Source: Dehalococcoides mccartyi
GTDB taxonomy: Bacteria; Chloroflexota; Dehalococcoidia; UBA2979
DNA length: 64,000 nt
Direction of reading: 5' to 3'
Assembly: GCA_945865925.1 (NCBI GenBank)
Contig: CAMBFG010000001.1
Location: 370,703-434,702, forward strand
Part shown: piece after piece, positions 26,699 to 34,989 of the stretch
Numbering within the stretch: the first letter of the stretch is position 1
Layout: every line of letters starts with the position of its first letter
Translations under genes and position numbers: made by a program
Notes under the pieces: model-generated
Database searches by the model: none
Told to the model about the DNA's origin: nothing
What the model saw: the letters and a program-made list of their open reading frames with translations, nothing else

Positions 26699-27660
26699 CC
26701 GCCGCCGCCGAACCGCACTCTGACCTCCTCCGTTTCGAGGTGGACACGGACGACCGCATCGACCGGGTGGTGAGCCTCGCGATGCCCTCGATGTCGCGCA
26801 CGCAGGCGCGCAAGTGGGTGGAGGACGGCCACGTGCTCGTCGACGGCGCGCCCATCACCAAGGCGAGCACGTTCGTCTACTCCGGCCAGGTCGTAGAAGT
26901 CGAAACCCCCGCCGCCCCGGTCATCGATCCTCGCGCACGCGAATTGCCGCTCACCGTGCTGTATGAGGACGAGCACACGCTGATCCTCGACAAGCAGCCC
27001 GGCCTCGTCGTCCACCCCGCGCCAGGCCTGGACGACGTCACGCTGATCGAGGCGGTCGCTGCGCAGTACCCCGAGGTGCGCGAGATCGACGACAGCGATC
27101 GCGGCGGCATCGTCCATCGCCTCGACCGGGACACGAGCGGTGTGATCGCGCTCGCGAAGAGCGCGGACGCGCAGTACATCCTCAAGGAGCAGTTCCGCCT
27201 CCGGGAGACGACAAAGGCCTACCTCGCACTCGTCGAGGGCCGCCCCGATCCCGCCGAGGGCATCATCGATGCACCGCTCGGCGCCGACCCGGCCGCGCCG
27301 TACCGCCGCGCCGTCCTCGAGGGCGGTCAGTCGGCCCGCAGCCAGTACCGGGTGATGGAGCAGTACGACGACGAAGCCGCGCTGGTCGAGGTGCGCATCT
27401 TCACCGGGCGCACCCACCAGATCCGGGTCCACATGGCGGCTGTCGGACACCCCGTCCTGGGCGACTCCGTCTACGGCCACGGCTCCGAGCACATCGCACG
27501 GCAGGCGCTACACGCGTGGCACCTCGGCGTCACGCTCGCCTCGAATGGGGCGTGGCGCGAGTTCGTCGCGCCGGTGCCCGAGGATCTGCGCACCGCGATC
27601 CGAGCGCTGCGCACGCGCCACCCGGTCCGCGTCGCACCGGAGATCGGGACGCTCGAATGA
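26695..27660 (+). CDS. rluD: 23S rRNA pseudouridine synthase, RluD family
   Basis: A 321-residue RluA/RluD-family pseudouridine synthase. The start at GTG 26695 overlaps the lspA stop (GTGA). An S4 RNA-binding domain comes first (about 15-75), followed by the catalytic domain with GGIVHRLDRDTSG, whose Asp is the conserved nucleophile, then FTGRTHQIRVHMAAVGHP. RluD modifies helix 69 of 23S rRNA; assignment among RluA-type paralogues is by overall length, S4 domain and lspA context. Confidence 0.93.
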   Translation: MTAAAEPHSDLLRFEVDTDDRIDRVVSLAMPSMSRTQARKWVEDGHVLVDGAPITKASTFVYSGQVVEVETPAAPVIDPRARELPLTVLYEDEHTLILDKQPGLVVHPAPGLDDVTLIEAVAAQYPEVREIDDSDRGGIVHRLDRDTSGVIALAKSADAQYILKEQFRLRETTKAYLALVEGRPDPAEGIIDAPLGADPAAPYRRAVLEGGQSARSQYRVMEQYDDEAALVEVRIFTGRTHQIRVHMAAVGHPVLGDSVYGHGSEHIARQALHAWHLGVTLASNGAWREFVAPVPEDLRTAIRALRTRHPVRVAPEIGTLE

Positions 27661-29126
27661 CGCCGGCGCGCGTGCGCTACGCCCCGAGCCCGACCGGCGA
27701 CCCGCACGTCGGCAACATCCGCACCGCCGTATGGACGTGGCTCTACGCGCGGCACACTGGTGGCCAATTTCTCGTGCGCCTCGAAGACACCGACCAGGCG
27801 AGGGCCGTCGAGGGTTCGCTGGAACGCATCCTCGACTCCTTGCGCTGGCTCGGCCTCGACTGGGACGAGGGGCCGGACATCGGTGGCCCGTACGAGCCGT
27901 ACGTGCAGTCGGAGCGCCTGCCGCTGTACCAGGCAGCAGCGGCGCGTCTGATCGAGCAGGGCAACGCCTACCCCTGCTTCTGCTCCTCGGAAGAACTCGA
28001 CGCCCTTCGCACGCGCCAGCAGAAGGAGAAGCGCCCCACCGGCTACGAGGGCAAGTGCCGCACGATCGCGCCCGCGGAGGCACGCGCGCGCCTCGACACT
28101 GGCGAACCGCACGTCATCCGCTTTGCGACACCACGCGAGGGCACCACGACCGTGGTCGACCTGCTGCGCGGCGACGTGACTGTGGAGAACCGCACGCTGG
28201 ATGACTTCGTCATCCTGAAGTCGGACGGCTTCCCCACCTACCACCTCGCCCACCCCGTCGACGACACCGCGATGGCGATCACCCACGTCACGCGCGGCGA
28301 CGAATGGCTCCCGTCCGCGCCGCGGCACGCCCTGCTGTTCGATGCCCTCGGCTACGCGCGCCCGACGTACGTCCACACGCCGATCATCCTCGCGCCTGGC
28401 GGCGGCAAGCTCTCGAAGCGGCACGGCGCAAAGTTCGTCCTTGAGTACGCCGAGGAGGGCTACCTCGCGGACGCACTGCTGAACTTCCTCTGCATCACCG
28501 GCTGGGGTCACGGCGACGACACCGTGTTCACCCGCGAACGGCTCATCGAGTTGTTCGACCTCGCCGACCTGTCGCTCAACCCCGCGACCTTCGACGTGGA
28601 CAAATTGAACTGGCTCAATGGCGTCTACCTGCGCGACATGCCGGAGCGCGACCTCGCCGAACTGCTCGCACGCCGCCTCGAACTCTCACTTCCGCCGGAG
28701 GTGCTCCGCCCGCTCGACCGCGCGTTCGTCGAGGCGTTCACGCCGCTGGTCCGGGAGCGCATCCAGGTACTCAGCGACGTCACCGCCCTCGTCGACTTCT
28801 TCTACCTCGACGAAGTCCCGACGCCGCCGCGCGAGGAGTTCCTGCAGAAGCGGTTCAAGGACGACGCCCCCGGCGCCGCGAGTGCCATCGAGTCCGTCGC
28901 CGACGCGCTGGAGGCGGTCACGCCGTGGGAGACCCCCGCCATCGAGGCCTCCATGCGCGCGCTGGCAGAGACCAGCAGCGTGAAGGTGGGCGACCTGTTC
29001 ACCCTCGTGCGGCTCGCCGTGACCGGGAAGCGCATCTCCCCGCCGCTGTTCGAGTCCATCGAGTTGCTCGGCGACACGAAGGCGGTCGATTCGCTGCGCC
29101 GGGCCGCCTCGATGCTGCGGGCGTAG
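27657..29126 (+). CDS. gltX: glutamyl-tRNA synthetase
   Basis: A 489-residue class I synthetase starting at ATG 27657, overlapping the rluD stop by 4 bp. The HIGH-type signature is PSPTGDPHVGNIRTA and the KMSKS-type loop is KLSKRHGA. CFCSSEEL marks the zinc-like Cys region. The C-terminal anticodon-binding helical domain is complete. A tRNA-Gln gene follows 55 bp later, and gatB is present at 58 kb, so the enzyme is likely non-discriminating, charging tRNA-Gln with Glu for GatCAB to amidate; this is inference. Confidence 0.96.
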   Translation: MTPARVRYAPSPTGDPHVGNIRTAVWTWLYARHTGGQFLVRLEDTDQARAVEGSLERILDSLRWLGLDWDEGPDIGGPYEPYVQSERLPLYQAAAARLIEQGNAYPCFCSSEELDALRTRQQKEKRPTGYEGKCRTIAPAEARARLDTGEPHVIRFATPREGTTTVVDLLRGDVTVENRTLDDFVILKSDGFPTYHLAHPVDDTAMAITHVTRGDEWLPSAPRHALLFDALGYARPTYVHTPIILAPGGGKLSKRHGAKFVLEYAEEGYLADALLNFLCITGWGHGDDTVFTRERLIELFDLADLSLNPATFDVDKLNWLNGVYLRDMPERDLAELLARRLELSLPPEVLRPLDRAFVEAFTPLVRERIQVLSDVTALVDFFYLDEVPTPPREEFLQKRFKDDAPGAASAIESVADALEAVTPWETPAIEASMRALAETSSVKVGDLFTLVRLAVTGKRISPPLFESIELLGDTKAVDSLRRAASMLRA

Positions 29127-29141
29127 AGGCGCACCCCGGGG

Positions 29142-29170
29142 TTCACCCTGCCGGAAGCGCCGCCTATACT
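29142..29170 (+). promoter_or_regulatory. sigma-70-type promoter of tRNA-Gln
   Basis: A -35 box TTCACC (29142-29147) and a -10 box TATACT (29165-29170) separated by 17 bp, placing the expected start a few bases before the tRNA at 29182. Spacing and position are as expected for a tRNA promoter. Confidence 0.7.
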
Positions 29171-29181
29171 GCGGGGGTCGC

Positions 29182-29255
29182 TGGGGATTCGTCTAAAGGT
29201 AGGACAGCAGATTCTGGATCTGTCAGTCGGGGTTCGAATCCCTGATCCCCAGCCA
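29182..29255 (+). tRNA. tRNA-Gln(CTG)
   Basis: Cloverleaf with acceptor TGGGGAT/ATCCCCA, anticodon loop TTCTGGA (anticodon CTG), T-arm GGGGT-TCGAATC, discriminator G and encoded CCA. It starts with T and has a G-discriminator, as expected for tRNA-Gln. Confidence 0.94.
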
Positions 29256-29269
29256 ATCGAGCATTCGGA

Positions 29270-29290
29270 CGGCCCCCGCCTCGGGGGCCG
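29270..29290 (+). terminator. terminator after tRNA-Gln
   Basis: An 8-bp stem CGGCCCCC/GGGGGCCG with a five-base loop, 14 bases after the tRNA CCA end. There is no clear T-run, so it is a structural candidate only. Confidence 0.5.
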
Positions 29291-29377
29291 CCTCGTGTCC
29301 AGGGGCTGTGCGCCCTCGGGAACCCGACGTGTAGACTCCGTTGGCCGCATCAGGGGGACATCGGAAGAGGTACGGCC

Positions 29378-30223
29378 GTGGGCAAGTTGGACGGCAAGGT
29401 CGCCATCGTTACGGGAGCCAGCCGTGGCATCGGCGAGGCCATCGCAGAACTGTTCGCCAGCGAAGGCGCGCGCGTGGTGTGCGCTGCCCGCACCGTGAAC
29501 GAGGGCGACCACCAACTCGAAGGCTCCCTCGGACGCACCGTCCAGCGGATTAAGGACGCCGGCGGCGAGGCCTTCGCCGTCCAGGCGGACGTCTCCAAGG
29601 AAGAGGACTGCATCCGCCTCGCGGAGACCGCGAAGGAAGCCTTCGGCGCCGTCGACGTCCTCGTAAACAACGCGGCACTGAACTACTACATCCCGATCGT
29701 GGACTACCCGGCGAGCCGCTGGATGCGCTCCTTCGCGGTGAACGTCCACGGACCATTCATGCTCGCCCGCGCCGTCCTGCCGGACATGATCGCGAAGGGC
29801 TCCGGCGCCATCGTGAACATCTCCTCCGGCGCTGCCATCGGCCCTGGGCGCGGCCCCTACCCCGGCGCGAAGGCGACCGGCGGCGTGATGTACGGCGCCT
29901 CGAAGGCCGCGCTGGAGCGGTTCACACAGGGCCTCGCACAGGAGGTCTACGAGCACGGCGTCACGGTCGCCTGCTTCTCCCCCTCGCAGGTCGTCCCCAC
30001 GCCCGGCACGATCTTCCACCACCTCGTGGACGGCCTCGATGACCCTCGAGGTGAGCCGCCGACGTTGATGGCGCAGGCCGCGTTGCTCTGTGCGACGGAG
30101 CCGCTGGACAAGATCAGCGGCCGTGTCGGCTACAGCCAGCAACTCCTTCAGGAGTTTGGCTGGATCTCCAACGGCAAGGGCACCGGCATCGACCGCAAGG
30201 GTTCCGGCTACTCCCAGGCCTAG
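29378..30223 (+). CDS. SDR family NAD(P)-dependent oxidoreductase
   Basis: A 281-residue classical short-chain dehydrogenase/reductase starting at GTG 29378. The cofactor loop is TGASRGIG, followed by ADVSKEED, VLVNNAALNYY, the catalytic Ser in NISSGAA and the active-site YGASK. The insertion before the active site (GPGRGPYPGAKATGG) is longer than usual. It ends 21 bp before the PAC2 gene, so the two are likely co-transcribed. The substrate is unknown. Confidence 0.9.
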   Translation: MGKLDGKVAIVTGASRGIGEAIAELFASEGARVVCAARTVNEGDHQLEGSLGRTVQRIKDAGGEAFAVQADVSKEEDCIRLAETAKEAFGAVDVLVNNAALNYYIPIVDYPASRWMRSFAVNVHGPFMLARAVLPDMIAKGSGAIVNISSGAAIGPGRGPYPGAKATGGVMYGASKAALERFTQGLAQEVYEHGVTVACFSPSQVVPTPGTIFHHLVDGLDDPRGEPPTLMAQAALLCATEPLDKISGRVGYSQQLLQEFGWISNGKGTGIDRKGSGYSQA

Positions 30224-30244
30224 AGCACGTCGAACGAGGTCCAG

Positions 30245-31156
30245 ATGCACGAAGCCCTGCGTCCGCTGTCCGAAGTCAAGCCACTCCGCGACCCGTGGCT
30301 CATCGCGGCCTTCTCCGGCTTCACCGATCAGCCCGGTGCCGCCAACCTCGCCGTGAAGACACTGGTCGAGGTCTGGGGCGCGCAGCCGTTCATCGACCTC
30401 GACCCCGAGCGGTTCTACGACTTCACCGTACAGCGACCGCGCGTCCGCCTCGAACGGGGTGAGCGCGTCCTCGACTGGCCGGAGAACCGCATCTTCATTG
30501 CCCGTCCGGAAGGCGCCTCGCGCGACATCTTGCTGATGACGGGCGTGGAGCCGCACCTGCGCTGGCGCACCTTCACCCTGGCGATCGAGGACATGTTGCG
30601 CGAGACCGCCTGCACCACCTCGGTGACGCTTGGGGCACAGGGTTCACCCGTCCCCCATACCCGCCCGCTGCCGGTCAACCTCTCGGCGTCCCACCCGGAC
30701 TTCGAGACCGCCTTCGGCCTGAAGGCGCCCGCGTCGAGGTACCAGGGACAGACCGGGATCGTCGGCGTCCTGAACCTCCACCTGCGCGCGCAGGGTTGGA
30801 AGAACGCCAGCCTGTGGGGTATGTCACCGCACTACATCAACACCGGCCCGAACCCGCACGTCGCGCTCGCCCAGATCGCCCTCATCGACCGCGCCCTCGG
30901 CACCACGACCGACCTCACCGACCTGCGTGAGCAGGGTGAGCGCTTCGACGAGCAAGTAGCCGAGGTGCTTCGAGAGTCCGGCGGTGACGCACAGCAGTAC
31001 GTCCGCCAACTGGAAGAGCAGTACGACAACCAGCGACCGTCGCTCCCCTCGCCGGGCGGCGACGACGTCCCGGCGGAACTCCCGCCGACGGGCGACATCC
31101 TGGACGACCTGGAGCAGTTCCTGCGCGACCAGCGCAAGGGCCCCGACGCGCAGTAG
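30245..31156 (+). CDS. PAC2 family protein
   Basis: A 303-residue protein of the PAC2 family, named after proteasome assembly chaperone 2 but of unclear function in bacteria; many members are found in actinobacteria and Chloroflexota. Typical features: DPWLIAAFSGFTDQPGAAN at the start, ARPEGASRDILLMTGVEPHLRWRTF in the middle, TIGVLN-type and WGMSPHYINTGPNPH segments later. The C-terminal 60 residues are acidic and Pro-rich. No proteasome gene is in the window. Confidence 0.88.
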   Translation: MHEALRPLSEVKPLRDPWLIAAFSGFTDQPGAANLAVKTLVEVWGAQPFIDLDPERFYDFTVQRPRVRLERGERVLDWPENRIFIARPEGASRDILLMTGVEPHLRWRTFTLAIEDMLRETACTTSVTLGAQGSPVPHTRPLPVNLSASHPDFETAFGLKAPASRYQGQTGIVGVLNLHLRAQGWKNASLWGMSPHYINTGPNPHVALAQIALIDRALGTTTDLTDLREQGERFDEQVAEVLRESGGDAQQYVRQLEEQYDNQRPSLPSPGGDDVPAELPPTGDILDDLEQFLRDQRKGPDAQ

Positions 31157-31166
31157 CAACGCGAAG

Positions 31167-31186
31167 CGAGGGCTCGAACGCCCTCG
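31167..31186. terminator. candidate bidirectional terminator
   Basis: A 7-bp perfect stem CGAGGGC/GCCCTCG with a 6-base loop, lying in the 31-bp gap between the converging PAC2 and DPPR-synthase genes. No T-run is present, so support is position plus structure. Confidence 0.45.
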
Positions 31187-31187
31187 A

Positions 31188-32129
31188 CTACCAGTCGACC
31201 GCCAGCACTGCGAACGCCGACAGGCCGAAGAGCAGCACGGACAGCAACAGCGGCACGTCCCGCGAGATCAATTCGTCCGCGTTCTTCTCCGGTTGCTGTT
31301 CCGCAATCAGCCGATAGCGGAAGACGCCGTACAGCACGAACGGCAGCGTGAGCAGCATCGAGTGGTCGGCGGGCAGATTCTCCGCGCTGACGACGTAGAG
31401 CGCGTACGTGACAATGGTGGCCGAAGCCGCCACGGACGACATCTGGTCGAGGACGTCCAGCGTGTACTCCGCCAGTACCCCTCGATGCGCAGCGGCGTCC
31501 CCGCTCAACAACACGAGTTCCTGCCGCCGCTTCGCGACCGCGATGAACAGCGCGCCCAGAGTCGTGCAGACGAACAGCCACGGCGAAATCGGCACGTCGA
31601 TCACGACCGCCCCGGCCGCCGCTCGGAGCGCGAAGCCTGAGGCAATGACCACCACGTCCACAATCACGACGCGCTTCAGCCACAGGGAGTAGGTCGCGAT
31701 CATCGCCGCGTACCCAGCCGCAATCATGCCGAAGTTCACATCCAGCACGAAGGCCCCGATGACACCTCCGAGGACCAATACCGCCCCGCCGACATACGCC
31801 GCCGGCAGCGGCACCCTCCCGGAGGCGATCGGCCGGAAGCGCTTCCGCGGATGCAGCCGGTCTTGCTCGACATCGAGGGCGTCGTTCAGGAGGTACTCGC
31901 CGGAAGCGATGGCGTTGAACAACCAGAAGGCACCGAACGCCGTGAGGAGCAGCGGCCGCCACGAATCCGGGTCCTCGAGTGTCCACGCGGCTCGGGCCGA
32001 GAAGAGGAAGGCGGCGAAGAGCAACAAGTTCTTCTGCCACTGCATCGGACGGCACGCGACGAGGAAGTCGAGGACGAAGCCCGTTGGCGTCGTCGGAGTG
32101 ATCGAGGCCGTCCGCGTCGACATCGCCAT
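31188..32129 (-). CDS. decaprenyl-phosphate phosphoribosyltransferase-like UbiA-family prenyltransferase
   Basis: A 313-residue membrane protein of the UbiA superfamily with about nine helices. The N-terminal CRPMQWQKNLLLFAA and the metal-binding NDALDVEQDRLHPRKRFRPIASG segment match the DPPR synthase branch (mycobacterial Rv3806c), which joins phosphoribosyl pyrophosphate to decaprenyl phosphate. The second Asp-rich site is replaced by the region around AKRRQELVLL, as in DPPR synthases. It is divergent from gtrA-dprE1-dprE2, whose products act on the dephosphorylated product. Assignment to DPPR synthase is strong from motif plus context. Confidence 0.88.
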   Translation of the reverse strand: MAMSTRTASITPTTPTGFVLDFLVACRPMQWQKNLLLFAAFLFSARAAWTLEDPDSWRPLLLTAFGAFWLFNAIASGEYLLNDALDVEQDRLHPRKRFRPIASGRVPLPAAYVGGAVLVLGGVIGAFVLDVNFGMIAAGYAAMIATYSLWLKRVVIVDVVVIASGFALRAAAGAVVIDVPISPWLFVCTTLGALFIAVAKRRQELVLLSGDAAAHRGVLAEYTLDVLDQMSSVAASATIVTYALYVVSAENLPADHSMLLTLPFVLYGVFRYRLIAEQQPEKNADELISRDVPLLLSVLLFGLSAFAVLAVDW

Positions 32130-32312
32130 CTTCGTCCTGCGCCCGCGCGCGCCACATCCGTCGTCGAGCGCATCACGGATCGCGGCTTCGGGGCGGAGTC
32201 TAAGCGCTGCGGCTCAGCCTGGCCTCGGCTGATAGGGGCGCCGGTCGGGAGGAAGGAGGCGGCGCTACCATCGAAGGCGATCGAGCGAGCGGCGTGGAGA
32301 TGAGAGCAGCCA

Positions 32313-32771
32313 GTGCGCGTGCGCTTCACCGCCCTGCCGCCCACTGCCCGACAGTTTGTCGGGTATCTCTTGATCGGCGGGTTCACGACCTCGCTCAACT
32401 TCGCGCTCTTCGCCACGATGGTCGCCGCCTTCGGCTGGCGGAGCAGCCTACCCGCTACCGCCGCGAGTACCGGGGCCTACGTCGCAACCTCAGCCCTCGC
32501 CTACGTCCTGAACTCGAGGTTTGCGTTCCAAGCTCAGCACACTAGTGACTCGGCGAGCACTGTCACGAGATTTGCCGCCACCTTCGCTTCGAGCGCGGCC
32601 GTCTCCGCCCTCGTCTTCGCCAGCGTGAACGCCTTCGCCGGCGAATCATCGATCGCGCTCGTCGTCGCCCAGGGAGCGAGCATCGCGCTCGTCATCGTGT
32701 GGAACTTCACGCTGCTGCGCCTGTGGGTCTTCGCAACCCCACATACTGAGGCGGCCGCGCATGCTCGGTAG
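32313..32771 (+). CDS. GtrA family membrane protein (Rv3789-like)
   Basis: A 152-residue protein with four membrane helices, of the GtrA family; the start is GTG 32313 or 32319. It begins with a basic stretch and then QFVGYLLIGGFTTSLNFALFA, the GtrA signature, followed by AYVLNSRFAF. It overlaps the dprE1 start by 11 bp. In mycobacteria the GtrA protein Rv3789 directly precedes dprE1 and has been linked to decaprenyl-phospho-arabinose handling or recruitment of an arabinosyltransferase. A similar role is inferred here. Confidence 0.88.
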   Translation: MRVRFTALPPTARQFVGYLLIGGFTTSLNFALFATMVAAFGWRSSLPATAASTGAYVATSALAYVLNSRFAFQAQHTSDSASTVTRFAATFASSAAVSALVFASVNAFAGESSIALVVAQGASIALVIVWNFTLLRLWVFATPHTEAAAHAR

Positions 32772-34209
32772 GCGCCGCGTAGCGACCATCGTGAGCAGCG
32801 AGCGGCGAGCGGCCCTCACCGGCTGGGGACGTACCGGCGCCAGCGTCGCGCGCATCGTGCGGCCCTCGGACATCCCCGCGACGACTACGGCCCTGGTGGG
32901 CGCAGGCCCGCGTGGCGCCACCCCTCGAGGGCTGGGCCGCGCCTACGGCGATGCCGCGCAGAACGGTGGCGGGTTGGTGCTGGATGCCACTGCGATCGAC
33001 TACGTCGGACCGATCGACTCGGACGGTCGCATGCTCGTCGCAGGCGGCGCCAGCCTCGAATCGGTGATCCGGGCAGCGATCCCGGCAGGCTGGTTCCTCC
33101 CGGTGACCCCTGGCACCCGACACATCACCATCGGCGGAGCCATCGCGTCGGATGTCCACGGGAAGAACCACCACCTCGATGGCACGTTCGCGCAGCATGT
33201 CGAGTCGCTGACGCTGCTGCTGCCCTCCGGAGAGACGCGTGTCGTAACACCCGAGTCCGACCCTGCGCTGTTCTGGGCAACCGCCGGTGGCATGGGCCTC
33301 ACCGGTGTGATCCTGGAGGCACGAGTGCGCCTCACTCGGGCGCCGACGCGCTTCATGACCGTCGATACGTACCGCACGCGCGACCTCGACCACTCGATGT
33401 CGCTGATGACCGAGTCCGACTCGCGCACGCACTACTCCGTCGCGTGGGTCGACCTCGTCACCGCTGGTGCGAGCCTCGGGCGGGGCGTCGTCACCTGCGG
33501 CGACCACACACCGGTGGACGCCATCGCCGGGCGCGGCCGCCAGGACGCTCGACGTTGGCGACCGCGCCCGGCCCCAACCGCACCTCCGGTCTTCCCGTCG
33601 CAGATGGTGAACCGTTTCACCGCGCGCCTGCTCAACGAATTGTGGTTCCGGAACGCGCCATCCGAACGCCTCGGTGAGTTACAGCCGTTGGAGGCGTTCT
33701 TCTACCCATTGGACATCGTCGGCCAGTGGAACCGTGTGTACGGGCGGCGCGGGTTCCTGCAGTGGCAATGCGTCATCCCCTTCGGCGAGGAAGATCGTCT
33801 GCGCCGCATCGTCGAGGCGTTCGTAAACGGCCCCGCGCCGGCGATCCTTGCCGTCCTCAAGCGCTTCGGTGCCGCCAACCCCGGCCCGCTCTCCTTCCCC
33901 GCACCCGGCTGGACGCTTGCCGTCGACCTCCCCGCCGCCCGAGGTGATGCGCTGGCCACCTTCCTCGATCACCTCGACCGCGAGGTCGCGGAGGGCGGCG
34001 GGCGGATCTACCTCTCGAAGGACGCGCGCATGCGTCCCGAGTGGCTCGAGGTGATGTACCCACGCATCGATGAATGGCGAGCCGTCCAGGCGCGCGTCGA
34101 TCCGCACGGACGGATGACCTCTGACCTCGACCGGCGCCTCGGCCTCACGGCCCATGCCTCCGCGCGCATGCGCGGCACAGCGAACCGCGGCATGGGAGAC
34201 ACTCGATGA
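32761..34209 (+). CDS. dprE1: decaprenylphosphoryl-beta-D-ribose 2'-oxidase
   Basis: A 482-residue FAD-dependent oxidase of the VAO/GlcD type, closely resembling mycobacterial DprE1 from end to end. It oxidises the 2'-OH of decaprenylphosphoryl-ribose. FAD-binding segments: RGLGRAYGD, GTRHITIGGAIASDVHGKNHH and GGMGLTGVILEA. The substrate domain has FYPLDIVGQWNRVYGRRGFLQ and ends KDARMRPEWLEVMYPRIDEW, with the conserved Lys. At the position of the benzothiazinone-reactive Cys387 this protein has Ala387 (GWTLAVDLP). The stop overlaps the dprE2 start by 4 bp. Confidence 0.93.
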   Translation: MLGRRRVATIVSSERRAALTGWGRTGASVARIVRPSDIPATTTALVGAGPRGATPRGLGRAYGDAAQNGGGLVLDATAIDYVGPIDSDGRMLVAGGASLESVIRAAIPAGWFLPVTPGTRHITIGGAIASDVHGKNHHLDGTFAQHVESLTLLLPSGETRVVTPESDPALFWATAGGMGLTGVILEARVRLTRAPTRFMTVDTYRTRDLDHSMSLMTESDSRTHYSVAWVDLVTAGASLGRGVVTCGDHTPVDAIAGRGRQDARRWRPRPAPTAPPVFPSQMVNRFTARLLNELWFRNAPSERLGELQPLEAFFYPLDIVGQWNRVYGRRGFLQWQCVIPFGEEDRLRRIVEAFVNGPAPAILAVLKRFGAANPGPLSFPAPGWTLAVDLPAARGDALATFLDHLDREVAEGGGRIYLSKDARMRPEWLEVMYPRIDEWRAVQARVDPHGRMTSDLDRRLGLTAHASARMRGTANRGMGDTR

Positions 34210-34964
34210 CTGATGCCCTCGGCCGGGTGCGCTCTGCGCTGGTACTGGGAGGCGGCTCCGAGATCGCCCTCGCCACCCTCGAACGCCTCGCGACTCGCGG
34301 CCTGCGGCGCGCGGTGTTGCTCGGCCGCCGGCCCGAGGTGATGCGCGTGGCCGCTGCCTCACTCACCTCCAAAGGTGTTGAGGTCGTCACCCTCCCGTTT
34401 GATGCCGAAGCAATCGACGCGCACGCGGCGGCCATCGCCGAAGCATTCGCGACCTACGGTGACTTCGACCTCGTGGTCATCGCCTTCGGCACGCTCGGCG
34501 ATCAGACCGCGTTCGAGGCCGACCCGACGGCCGCCGGCCACGCGGCAATCACCAACTACGCCGGCGCGGTCTCCAGCGGTCTGGCGATCGCCGCTGCCCT
34601 GCGCGAGCAGGGGCACGGCATGCTGGTGGTGCTCTCGTCAGTGGCCGGGCAGCGCCCGCGTCGCGCCAATTATGTCTACGGATCGACAAAGGCCGGTCTG
34701 GACGCCTTCGCGCGGGGCCTGGGCGAGGCACTCCGAGGGAGCGGCGCCCGGGTGATGATCGTCCGCCCCGGCTTCGTGAAAACGCGGATGACGGATGGGA
34801 TGAAGCCTCGACTCTTCGCACAGACGGCGGATCAGGTCGCGACGGCGATCATTGGCGGCCTCGATCGAGGCGCCTCGGTCGTCTGGTCGCCGCCGCTCCT
34901 CCGCCCGATATTCCTCATCCTGAACGCCCTACCGCAGGCAATCTTCCGGCGACTGAAGGCCTAG
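34206..34964 (+). CDS. dprE2: decaprenylphosphoryl-2-keto-beta-D-erythro-pentose reductase
   Basis: A 252-residue SDR matching mycobacterial DprE2 (Rv3791). It reduces the keto intermediate made by DprE1 to decaprenylphosphoryl-arabinose. Features: GGGSEIALATLERLA in place of the usual TGxxxGIG loop, VVIAFGTLGDQ, NYAGAVSSGL, SSVAGQRPRRANYVYGSTKAGLDAFARGLGEAL with the catalytic Tyr and Lys, and RPGFVKTRMT. The start overlaps dprE1, as expected for partner enzymes. Confidence 0.93.
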   Translation: MTDALGRVRSALVLGGGSEIALATLERLATRGLRRAVLLGRRPEVMRVAAASLTSKGVEVVTLPFDAEAIDAHAAAIAEAFATYGDFDLVVIAFGTLGDQTAFEADPTAAGHAAITNYAGAVSSGLAIAAALREQGHGMLVVLSSVAGQRPRRANYVYGSTKAGLDAFARGLGEALRGSGARVMIVRPGFVKTRMTDGMKPRLFAQTADQVATAIIGGLDRGASVVWSPPLLRPIFLILNALPQAIFRRLKA

Positions 34965-34989
34965 CCTGCCGAGGGCTGAGGAGGCGACC

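Noticed and set aside
28802..30556. A 584-codon minus-strand open frame
   Set aside because: It is antisense to gltX, tRNA-Gln and the SDR gene and crosses a tRNA, so it cannot be a normal gene.
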